Shown here in pieces: positions 33,697 to 43,316 of a DNA stretch of 64,000 nucleotides. Below the pieces are notes generated by a model, which ran no database searches, was not told the DNA's origin, and was given only the letters and a program-made list of their open reading frames with translations. Location: positions 1,302,001-1,366,000 of the forward strand of contig JAJTUP010000001.1 in assembly GCA_021399435.1 (NCBI GenBank), in the 5' to 3' direction. Numbering within the stretch: position 1 is the first letter of the stretch; each line of letters starts with the position of its first letter. Made by a program: the position numbers and the translations under genes. This DNA is from Diaporthe sp. PMI_573. Lineage: Eukaryota; Ascomycota; Sordariomycetes; Diaporthales; Diaporthaceae.

Positions 33697-35893
33697 GCCA
33701 ATAGACAATAATTCCGAGAAAGTTGCAATGAGATATGTGGATACAAATTTGGATGGGATTCAATGCTGGCCCAATGTGTGTCTTCTGCTGGTTGCGAGAT
33801 CGTGTGTCTATAAATGTTTGGGCATTGCACGTGTGGTAGTCTGGCTTCTTCCGGGCTGTGCTATCATTCTGTGCTCTGGTGGTTGTTGGTTCTTGGAGAA
33901 AAAGCAGTTAAAACTTTTCGCCCGATTGTTATGGCCCAAAACTCACACCGACAAGAGAACGGAAATTAATTGCTTCACCCCCATTGGTGAAGCATCTCCC
34001 CCTCTGGCAGGCTTCTTTTCGCGCATGCATCACGAGCCGTGTCTCTAAGCCACATTTCCAGCGAAGGTTGCCCAGGTGATGAGTTGGATGTGAGTTGTCC
34101 TTGAAGCCAAGTCCAAAGGAGGAGCGATCATACGAGAACGCAAGCTGCTTTTTTACGATTTGTGTGGGGGTTTGGCCAAGGGGATAGATTGTGCGTGAAG
34201 GACCTCTCATTACATACTATTAAATGGCGGGAATGGCCCTCAGCGCCCAAACACTCTACTACCTTGCTAGTCTTATGTAGTGCAGCAAGATCATAACCTC
34301 GTTTGAGGTTATCCATTTCACTTGGAAATCGTTCGGGATGCAGAGTAGCAGTGACATACTCGTTAGCCCATGTGGAATGAGAGGAGACCCAAGGTCTGGT
34401 GTTCGGAATGTGTGGCAAGGTAGGGAAAAGCTGGAGTGAGATCCGAATGCGAAGGGTTGGTAAGCAGGTGTGTCATTGTACGACCACTTGGACCTTACGA
34501 GGGCATTTGGCTGCATACTCGCAAGGAAGAGGTGCTGATCATCACCAAGTCCCACAGCTGCAAAAAGCAATTCCTAGCCATGTCTACCACAGCCCCACGA
34601 GCGCCTACCTAGCACCGTCACTACCATTCATATTGTATTACAACTCATTCCGTGCAAACCACAACCCAAATTCATTCTCACCCCTAAGAGGAATTCGGTA
34701 CATTGTGGCCCTGCGCAGGCCCCGGGGAATAGACCGACTTGCCAAATACATTTATGCCCAGCGCCATGTCGAACCGCCACAGGGATCAGCGGAGCAGTCA
34801 GCAGCCGAAACTTGCGAGGGTCACGGCCCGAATCAAGGCCCCAGCAAGCTCCAGGTTGATATTGGGTCGTCTTGTGTTACCGTAGCGGGATTGGTTCTCC
34901 TGAGCCGCGCCGGGAAGGCCGTTTATCTCCGACCTCATCGAGATGGGCAAAAGCAGTTGCCGCACACGACCACTGGATGCAAGTCACTGGTGGCGACACA
35001 ACTTCGCCTCTGCATGGGTAGGAGTGGTGCGGGGTCGGCCATCTATCTGTCCTGTCTGTCTGATTGCCTGGTTGCCGTGCAGAATCAGGCTGCAGTGTCG
35101 GGTGTTGGATTTCCTTTTGCTTTTTTCGTCTAACAGTCTGATAGCATTGTTACCCCTGCCTTGTCCTGTGGCGCCTTGCCCTTGCAAATTTCCGCCTCGA
35201 ACCCCTCAGCGGATGCTTCTTCCGGGACCCGCGATCCTGCAGCCCGCCCCCCCCCCCATCTTGTGCGTGTGTCTCGTGCAGGTTCTGGTGCAACCGCTTG
35301 TCGATCGCAACTCGGCCATCAATGTCTCACTGCTGCACTGACGATCGATAGTCTTGTCTTTGCCCAGCCCGTTTATCACCGAGACACGCCCTTGACAACT
35401 GTCCCATGTCATTTTCTTGCCTGGGCTTACCATAGGCGGGTCCCAGGTCCGTGTCGGCGGTTTACGTGTGGTTTAACCCGCGCAACCAACGCCAGGGCCC
35501 TACCCACGATGCACCACCTTCCCAAGAGGCTGCGAGTATGCAAATTACATGCTAGGTAGAGCTCGACAGGGTGATCAAACCTATCTAATTAGATTTCCCA
35601 CAAGTGCCGTCATCGTGCAGTTGTCATAGTGTAAGCCCCCCCCCCCTCGCCTCGGGTACATTAGCCGCTGCCCGTCGATTTTTGAGGGTATCTTGAGAGG
35701 TGCTGGCTCAAATAGCGGCCTCGAGAGTACCCACTCAGGAATCGCGCACCAGAATCTCCGCATGGTTGTTGCGCTGCAGACGGCCGCTACAGGACGTAGC
35801 AAAACAGTTTCAATGTCACCCTACAAAGAGGCAAAATGAACACCCAGGCCCCACCCCCCTCCCAACACCAGAAGGCGTGACATGGACATTCGA
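33697..35893. other. Non-coding, 2.2 kb
   Basis: The dioxygenase promoter is expected in the first part. Homopolymer C tracts occur at 35249-35258 and 35638-35646. The longer frames (for example plus 34399-35133) have random-looking composition and no motif. Confidence 0.45.
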
Positions 35894-35965
35894 CACCCCA
35901 GGGAGGAATCAAACCTCCGTTTCTCATCACTTTCGTGAGCATACTAAGCACTGTACTACTGGGAT
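35894..35965 (-). tRNA. tRNA-like sequence with abnormal anticodon loop (pseudo-tRNA candidate)
   Basis: Read on the minus strand, 72 bases fold as a cloverleaf: acceptor ATCCCAG with CTGGGGT (one G-U), D stem GTAC/GTAT, anticodon stem CTCAC/ATGAG (one mismatch), a four-base variable loop, and T arm GGAGG-TTTGATT-CCTCC. The A box TAGTACAGTGCTTAGTA resembles eukaryotic tRNA-Asp. The T loop has TTTGATT instead of TTCGATT. The anticodon loop GAAAGTG lacks the universal T33, so no credible anticodon can be assigned. The acceptor helix can extend to 10 bp (GACATCCCAG with CTGGGGTGTC). No T run follows closely. It is most likely a decayed or unusual tRNA, or a tRNA-derived element. Confidence 0.4.
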
Positions 35966-37426
35966 GTCTAAAGGCTTGTGGTTGTGATAATGTTAGCTCA
36001 TGTTGGGCGGCGCAAGTGCAGCAGGCCACCTGCCCACTGAGCGCCAACTCCTCGAATATCGGGTTTAAGTGGTCATGACTTATCCCCTCCAACGCGCCTT
36101 AAAGAGTTGGCTACAATGCTATAATATGAGTCGACTACCCTCGGATCTACATTCAACTCCATTTTGGAGTGCTCACGGGTCCTGTGGCGGGCGTTATTCA
36201 AGCTGTTGGTTAGCTGGTCTGGAGGAGGTAGTCAGACACCCGAAGGTCTGGTGGGTAGGGTGACATCGCCAAGGCCAGGTGTGGAGGTGCGTAAATCACG
36301 GCCCGGATACGACAGGGGCCCACTCTCGACAACTCACAAGACCCTGTGACTCGGAAGCTGTCTGACTGGAGTGTCGATTCCATCCCCCTTCATTGACTTT
36401 TCCCTCTTCAACCTCGACCTGCACCATCACCACCTGCAAGCCACCGTTCCCAGACACCTTTCGCTAGCATCATCACCATCCTGGCTTGGTTTCTGATGGG
36501 AAACCACTGATGGGAAACCACTGATGGTAGACTATATAGAGTGTGCTTGTGTGCGGCTGCGGCAGGAGCTGGAGCAGACCGGTAGGGAGAGGACTCCATC
36601 TTCTAATTGCCTGGATCATCTGCAGCCGCTGCTGTCGGCGTGTGTCCCTTTTGGGCCGCCTGGCTCGTGGTCGCTGTGGTCGCTGTGGTCGTGAACGTCG
36701 GCGTCGTTGTCCTCGTAGTGGTTCAGATGAGGTCGGGCTAGCTACTGTACCTCCAAGTACCGAGGTGTAAGTACCCAGGTACTCCGTGCATTCACCCAGC
36801 CAAAACCCGCGTTGAGAAGGGCGGGATCCTTTGCCATGCATTTGAGCAGTCTCACGTACATTTGAAATTCAGGCGTAAAGATCTCCACGAATCCTCATTC
36901 AGTTCAAAAACGGGAATTAAGCAGTTTTGAGAATCCTTACGTTCCAAAGAGCTAATATAGAGTCTAATGTTCTGCCCCTTGTGTGGGTGTCGTCCTGACC
37001 TCGGGCCTCGTCGTTGTCGAGGAGCTAGTCAGTTTTGTTCTCCATTTCTGCTGAGAGATTGATAATTATGGCCCAGACCAGGAATGCAATGTAGCGTACA
37101 TGTGTAACTGCGCTCGGCCAGTTGTGCAACATCTTTGGCCGCTGGTGGCAGTGGTGGCAGTGGTGGCACGCTGATCGCCGGGTGCCGCGTCCAGGGCGCC
37201 GACTCGGATGGAAATGTGCTGCCCGTTGAGATTGCACCTTGGATTCCATGCAGCTGGACATGGGTGACTTCGACGAACGACATCCCACCACCATCCAAGC
37301 AACCCTGCGCTGACCTTACCCCGTACTGCGTATTGTGATCGACTGTCATCCTGCAGCCCTGCACCTGAACCACAACAACAACAACAACAACATAGGCAAC
37401 GCTCCCCTTCATGATGGGCGATAATC
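35966..37426. other. Non-coding, 1.5 kb
   Basis: Contains a doubled GATGGGAAACCACT (36494-36524), several AGGTAC-like words near 36750-36785, and a CAA microsatellite at 37371-37391. No gene is supported. Confidence 0.45.
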
Positions 37427-37900
37427 ATGCTCTACACCCTGACCTTCGCCGGCAAATATCCAGGGGCGTCATGGCACACGCTGGTCCCCGTGCTCGTGGG
37501 TGTTTTCGTCGTCCTCGTCTTCGCTGCCCGGGAGCTAATCAAGTCCCCGCCCGGCCCGCCGCCCAGCAGCTCGGGTTGGGTGGGAGGGGGGGGGGGCGTT
37601 GCTGTTGCATCCGGCCAGAGCCTCCTCCTCGACCCTGTGGGCGAGAGCAAGCTCAAGATGCACAGCCACTGTGCCACGTCGTGTATCTGGGCTGCGGCCG
37701 CGGGCGGGTATGCGCGGGGCGACGGTGTCGCTGCTATCATCTTGAAGCCGTTGGCCACGGCTCTAGCTGATGGGTATGATATCACCGTAAAAGCAATCCT
37801 TGTCGATTCTGCGTCTTTTTTCTTCCTCACTTGTCCACGTAATGTATCTGATAGTAATATCTTCTTGGCAGGCCGAGTGCAGAGCCTCAGGCGAGCATGA
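37427..37900 (+). pseudogene. Polyketide synthase ketosynthase fragment behind a transporter-like scrap
   Basis: The frame contains [20 protein letters not shown] followed by TALADGYDI, the well-known GYARGxGxxxxxLKxLxxALxDGD segment of type I polyketide synthase ketosynthase domains, at about 37695-37780. Everything else of the KS, including the active Cys region, is missing. The first 45 residues ([20 protein letters not shown] and a hydrophobic stretch) recall a helix pair of DHA2-type MFS exporters, so two dead genes may have been joined. A G homopolymer at 37587-37596 sits between them. The fragment cannot encode an active enzyme. Confidence 0.6.
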
Positions 37901-38808
37901 TCTTGGTCTGCTACCGCCGCGCAGGCCTGGATATAACAAAAGCCACCGACCCGCTCCGAACAGTTCGAGGACCACGGAACTGGAACGCCTGCACCGGTCG
38001 AGTCCGAAGCTACCGAATCCACTTTTGGGATCAACAACAGAGTGACAGCCCAGTCTCGCTTCGAGCAGACAACGATCGCCATAGCACAAGCCCTTTAGAC
38101 GTTGGTGTACCGTACGTGTGCATGCGTCACTCCCACTCCTGAGGAGAATTTGAATATTTGCTGATGCTTCTTGCCGGGATCACAGGGCGTGGGGCCGTAA
38201 TAGGCCACAATAGCAATCCGACACAAGCCCATCCTGTCAAACTCGCTGTTCGAGCGCCTAAGCCCTCAAGTACGACCTTCTTATAGTCTGATATAGAAAC
38301 ATCTGCATTCTCACATCGCCCATCCCTTGGCCCCACGGCTATACACGCAGAGCAAGCATCGACAGGTTAAGTCCGACCGGCTGATGGATCCCACCTCGCT
38401 CAGATATTCCTATCTCCATGGGACGTTAGGAATTCGGAAGGGCTAAAAGAGAAGCACACGCCATCGGCGTTGGTGGCGCCACTGCCCATGCTATTCGCCA
38501 GGGTCATTAATTCCTGCCAGGAGTACCAACCGCTCTCGGCGTGCCCAGGAGCCCACCTTCTTCCCGTTTATTTCTCCGCAGCCCTCACGGGCTCCTTACT
38601 CCACTAACTGGCGTCCTTTGCCAGCTACACCCACATCGGGGGACTTAGAGCCCGCACGTGAGACCTGGCCCACACGCCGAACGCACGATGCACACACACA
38701 GTTCCCCTTCGCAGCTGCCTTCTCGGCGTCGACGACGCATCAGCTAGCAGCAGACTCGCCTCCGCATGACCTGGAGCAGGAGAAGCAGACAATCGCGTAA
38801 TACGAGCA

Positions 38809-39400
38809 GTGTCAACCCGCAACGGTGGTCCGGAGCCGCTCCGTTTTCTCGCCGTGCTCACGGGCCAAGGCGCCCTGTGGGACCGCATAGGCGCCGAGCT
38901 GGTCTCGGCGTCCGCCGCGGCGCGCGACGGCCTCCCTGGTCAGGTCGCCACGGCGGCCTTCTCGCAGCTGCTGTACACGGCCGTCCAGGTCGTTTTGTTG
39001 GACATTCTGAGGGCGGCGGGCGTGGGGCTGACCGCCGCGCTCGGGCACCGGCGAGTTAGCAACAGCACATGATTATGGCTTGGGCTGAGCATGGCATCTA
39101 TATCGCACACTACCGTGGGCTGTGCATGGCGTCTGCGAGGGGGCTTGAGGGGCGGCCTGGCGCGATGATGGCAGTGGAGGCAACCCCTGATAATGCTTTG
39201 AACCTGCTGCAAGAGTCGGAGTCCTGCGGCCGCGCACGCATGGTGGCCATCAATATTGCGTCTGGTGTTACCGGTACCGTGTTCGGCGACGATGGAGAAT
39301 TTGCTTGGCCGCTTGAGGAGGGTGGTTAGGGCATATCATTGTCATCATATGAATATGTACCTGACCGAGTACCTCTCTTCTCCGGTGCAGCTGGATATCC
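38809..39400 (+). pseudogene. Polyketide synthase acyltransferase-domain relic
   Basis: Three consecutive pieces in shifting frames follow the order of a type I PKS AT domain: FLAVLTGQGALWDRIGAELV, then SQLLYTAVQVVLLDILRAAG with GHRRVS where the catalytic GHS is expected (38809-39072); IAHYRGLCMASARGLEGRPG and AMMAVEATP (39110-39190); and VVRAYHCHHMNMYLTEYL (39325-39375), the AYHSHHM motif at the end of AT. The nucleophile motif is lost and frames change at least twice. With the KS fragment 1 kb upstream on the same strand, this is a degraded highly-reducing-type PKS. Confidence 0.8.
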
Positions 39401-40725
39401 AGTCCCCGGAGCCTCGTCTCCTCGGTGCACATGCTTCTCCGCAGTTTTGGTATGAGGATCGTGTGTATGGTCTGGCTCTGTCCTTGAGAGATCCATACTG
39501 GATGGTACCAAAGGTGGTTTTAGCGGGCGTATCCTCGCGGTCCAAGAGGAGGTGTGCCCGGAACTCCATCTGGCTCGTCGGTCTCACTGGCGTATGGAAG
39601 CCCAAGACAAACCGTCATCCAGATATTGGTGAGGCTTAGCTGGAGAGGATAGGTTCTTTGGCACTACATAATCATATACAAGGTTCACTTGTCTGTTATG
39701 GTTCTTCCCATTTTTCTACAGGAAAATTCTGTAAGATTGTTATGCCAACACAGCGACGTCACAAAGAGAGACGCATTGAAGGGAATGGTTGTCATGAACG
39801 GGTACACCGGCGGCACCCATCCCACGCTTTAAATTCTATAAGGTTGATATTACACATCACACACCGTTCACACCGTATTCTAGAGTACGCAGGCAGTATA
39901 ACTGTCTTCTCTAAGCAGAAAGACTTGATTTGACGACGTCATGTTATCCATGGTGAACCAAGCTTGTTTCCTCCTACCCCTCGTGCCTGCCCTTTAGATA
40001 TGTTTTGGTCCCTACTTACTTGTTGACACAATCTCCTATTATTCAGTATTAAGCTTTGGTTGTGGCCCGTGCTCCTGTTGAACTCTTATCGAAGGCTATC
40101 GAAGGTCTTTGGTGTCCATGGAAAAGCAGCAAAAGAAAATGTCCCTGTTGTGTCTTTCAGAAGCCCTGGTCGTCCTCTTTCTTGGTCCGCTCGCCATGTG
40201 TTGAGAAGCTGCCGCAGAGCCTTCCAAGCACTCAATCATCATGTCTTCAGACTCTTTGTTGTCTTTTGGCGATGCTGTCGCTGATGAGACCGCTAGCCAG
40301 CCGCTCCTTGGCTGCTGCGACAGCGACAGTGACAGCGCCAGCGACCGCGACAGCACCGGCAATACCCATGGCAGTGGCAAGGGAGTCAATGCCACCAAAC
40401 TCACTGTTGTCAACGGTGTTGGTGTAGGTGAGGTGGGAGTTACGCGAGTGAATGCAGGTTTGTTTGCCTCTGGCCCTGGCCCTGGCCAGTCTCGTCTCTT
40501 GAACTCGTCTCTTGAGTCTGTGCCCACAGCTGATGAGTCGTCTTTCTGAATCCCACAGGCACCACCAGCACCACCAGCAACAACAGCAACACCAGCAACA
40601 ACAGCAACAACAGCAACAACCCATTCGGCCTCCTCGACCACGACATCCACCTGGGCAACAACGACAGAGGCACACTTCCACCTCCCCCATATAAAGAGAT
40701 AGTGGACACTTCCAGCACTGGTGCC
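39401..40725. other. Mostly non-coding, with possible 5' exon of the next gene
   Basis: A plus-strand frame from the ATG at 40241 to 40549 encodes an acidic, Ser/Asp-rich peptide (CCDSDSDSASDRDSTGNTHG) and could be an upstream exon of the membrane protein gene. A GATAG acceptor-like site lies just before 40703. The rest (39401-40240) shows nothing recognisable. Confidence 0.35.
40561..40622 (+). repeat. CAR microsatellite
   Basis: A run of CACCAGCA, then repeated CAGCAACAA units just upstream of the membrane protein ORF. In one frame it would code poly-Gln, but no gene model uses it with confidence. Confidence 0.8.
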
Positions 40726-41325
40726 ATGGCCAGCAACAACTCCTCGGAGGCAGACAGCCAACGGGCCAACACTGCTGCTGCTCGCAACAGCAATAGCAAC
40801 GTCGTACTGGAGCTCACTGAATTCGCCGCCAGGCTTATCACATACCCCTGCATCCCCCTCATTATGCTCGACATCTTGATCATCCTCACCCTCCACATGA
40901 CCTCCTTGCAGACCATGGGCAAGGCCAATAAGGCCCCTGTTTACATTGCTGCCTTGATGGTGCTCTTCCTCGCACTCTCGCTCCCATACGGGCCTAGTAG
41001 GACTGGCAACAACGGCACAAACAACGGCACAAACGACGGCACAAACGACGGCACAAACGACGGCACAAACGACGGCACAAATGATGGCACAGACGACCAT
41101 GGCAACAACTACTTATTCGCCTCTTGCTCCTTCGCCCGCCTCCTTCTCGCCTTGGACGCTGCCCTCCTCGCCGGCGTCCACATTTCCTACCTCAAGGACA
41201 TGGACTTTGATGATGGCAACCACTTCCTCTTTGGCTTCTTCTGGGCTGTTATCACCTTTGTGCTGATCATTGCCCTCTACATTTGGCACTATGATTCCCA
41301 GCGTAGGCGCCACAACAGCGGCTAG
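40726..41325 (+). CDS. Hypothetical four-helix membrane protein with a repeat loop
   Basis: The ATG at 40726 has a good context (GCCATGG); the frame runs to TAG at 41323-41325 (199 residues). A Ser/Asn/Ala-rich soluble N-terminus precedes helices at YPCIPLIMLDILIILTLHM, APVYIAALMVLFLALSLP, FARLLLALDAALLAGVHI and FLFGFFWAVITFVLIIALYI. Between helices 2 and 3 lies a hydrophilic loop of seven GTN(D/N)-type tetrapeptides encoded by a 12-bp minisatellite. The first repeats include N-G-T sequons. The tail is short and basic. The layout is like small MARVEL-type four-span proteins, but no signature residue allows that name. An upstream exon from 40241 may exist. Confidence 0.6.
   Translation: MASNNSSEADSQRANTAAARNSNSNVVLELTEFAARLITYPCIPLIMLDILIILTLHMTSLQTMGKANKAPVYIAALMVLFLALSLPYGPSRTGNNGTNNGTNDGTNDGTNDGTNDGTNDGTDDHGNNYLFASCSFARLLLALDAALLAGVHISYLKDMDFDDGNHFLFGFFWAVITFVLIIALYIWHYDSQRRRHNSG
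41014..41097 (+). repeat. 12-bp minisatellite, seven units, inside the membrane protein gene
   Basis: Seven copies of GGCACAAACGAC with a few third-position changes; the last two units are the most diverged. The unit length keeps the reading frame, so copy number can vary without breaking the gene. Confidence 0.92.
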
Positions 41326-41555
41326 GTCTGGGCCTGCGGTACTATGGGTTGCTTGGTGCTCTTGGAGTAGTTGCATGTGGTCGCAATACAACCACTGCAA
41401 CAATTGGTAGGACAAGTGGTGAAAAAATTCAAAGAGCGTGGTGTTGAATTTGATCTGGTGGAGAGAAAGAGAGACGGAGACAAGGGTGGGTGTTTGGTCG
41501 ATAGATGGTTCTGTTGTCCGGACTTCCCGACTCCAGTCTCTGACAAATGAAAAGA

Positions 41556-42606
41556 TCATGCAGGCGGAAACTTTTGTGCTTCTTCGATATCTTTAGGCTT
41601 ATATAAGCGGTGTGATAACCTGCCTAACTTGACTTCCTCGTCCAAGAATGCTTTGCAGCTTTGCACGCAACGGTGAGGGTGCAGTGGGGTGGTGTGAGGG
41701 AGCTGGAGTGAGGTAACTCTGGCCAAGCTGCATGACCTACTTTCATAGCAGTGGTGATTAGATCCTGACACATAACAGTCGTGTAAAGTTGATTGATTGG
41801 GAATGAGAGTGGGCGGGATCTGGTGCATGTCACCCACACCCAGCCGACCGACTCGGCGCCGACGGCGGCGCCCGTGGCCTGCGATGGCGCGGAGACCTGC
41901 AGCCCCCACTGCTGGGCGAAGAGGAAGGCGATTCTGCTGATGTCAGTGTGCTTGTCGCGCCCGAAGTTGGACTCGTCGCGGCTATGCCGGGCTGCGTAGC
42001 GGTGGAACGTCATGGAGCTGTTGGACGGCTTCTTGTCGTGGGCGACCTCGTAGCGCTGCTCGTCCTCGAGGCCGACAGCTGTGGAGAAGGCGGAGAGGAT
42101 GGCCTGGACGTGGAACCGGGTCTTGCTAACGAGGTTGTGGAAGAAGGCTTTCTCATCGAGCACGGTGGGTGGCAAGGGATCAGGAATCCACTCGAGGCCA
42201 TCCATGGCCACGCGAATAGTCTCGAAGCCGTCCCTAGAGTTTTCGGTAGAACCTGTCTGAAAACACCTGTCTGAGTGCCAATGGGCTTGTACCATCTATG
42301 AGTCCTGGTGAGTCAGGGCTTTTATAGAAGCGAGTCCATATTACTTACCCTGGGTATCAGAGCCGTTGGCAAAAGAAACCTTCTCATCAGGCGACAAAGC
42401 GAAGAATTTTTCATAGTGGCAGGAAAGTTTTGAATATCTTCTCAGAGGCCGCGGCTTTCATAGTCACTGATGTCAAGGTACAAGAAACCATCGGTCTCTC
42501 TAGACGCCAACAGTCTGGTGAGCTCTCCTTTATCCTGCTCCAAGAGCTGGGCCGCCTCGGACGGATGTTCATGAGGGAAAGGACTCAGAAGCATAGTAGA
42601 GGACAT
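41556..42606 (-). pseudogene. Isopenicillin-N-synthase-like 2OG/Fe(II) oxygenase, broken
   Basis: On the minus strand, the ATG at 42606 starts MSSTMLLSPFPHEHPSEAAQ, then ETDGFLYLDISDYESRG, the N-terminal DIOX_N strand. About 42445 the frame shifts by one to SEKIFKLSCHYEKFFALSPD and EKVSFANGSDTQG. A GTAAGT..CATAG intron follows, then GYKP-like WYKPIGTQTG in one frame and RDGFETIRVAMDGLEW in another, the change coinciding with a 10-base direct repeat 14 bases apart (42251 and 42265). The iron-binding HxD is present in DKHTDISRIAFLFAQQW, followed by GLQVSAP and WVWVT. The second His and Arg region could not be found. At least two frame breaks and a missing C-terminal core mean no active enzyme. 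Such oxygenases often belong to secondary-metabolite clusters. Confidence 0.7.
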
Positions 42607-43316
42607 GATGATATGGTGGACTTGTGGAAAATGACTTTGTTTATTTTGGAAATGTGTTGAGAATGCTGGAGATCTTAGGGCCAATGCTTCATTGAGTGAC
42701 TGGATCAGTTCAGAGGTGAGATGACAGACTAATCCTATGCTTTGGGAGAGAAGCATGAGCAGGTTGACAACAAGCAAGCAGTCATTATCCAGGTTTGCGA
42801 CGCACAATGACGTGCCCGTGGTACCGGTGTCGCTAAAAGTGCTAAAATCTTCGATGAATTCAATTATCTGAGGATTGTCCTCCATTGACTGGGAAGTCTC
42901 AATAATATCTCTTCCCACCTATTCTGTCGCTCCCAGAGGCTCTCTCAGCATGGAGAATCTGCTCTCACTTGTAATTCGCAAATACTAGCGTTTTTCCTCT
43001 CGTTCAACCAACCTCAATGACACCCCCATTCTTGTAGAGACTCTGCATGTAATGGGGCTGTTTAAAAGCAACGGGCCTTCCGGATCTCCCAGTCTTATAT
43101 CCACCCCTGGCTTGGACAGGCCAGCATAGGCAATCCGGACTCAAAATTCAAGATTCAAAACGAAATCAACGCATGTGATATTCAAGCAAAATAAGACCTT
43201 TTTGGCTCGTCCAAGGCTGCTTGCATAGTAACCGGGCTGTGGTGAGTGCAGCCCCGAACATTGCGCGGCAGATTGGTTGAGGACACCACAGCAACTTGCG
43301 CTGCTATATGTGCGAT
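42607..43316. other. Intergenic, no gene seen
   Basis: About 700 bases upstream of the oxygenase relic and downstream of the helicase gene. No features recognised. Confidence 0.45.

Noticed and set aside
34399..35133. 244-codon plus-strand frame
   Set aside because: Random-looking composition, no domain, no intron logic, and it crosses what looks like ordinary intergenic DNA.
37427..37900. Treating this frame as one intact 157-residue gene
   Set aside because: Its middle is a KS-domain fragment and its start resembles a transporter helix pair; the combination is not a plausible complete protein.
40096..41100. 334-codon minus-strand frame starting with an Ala/Val/Cys repeat
   Set aside because: It lies antisense to the membrane protein gene; its repeat is just the reverse reading of the 12-bp minisatellite, and it has no family motif.
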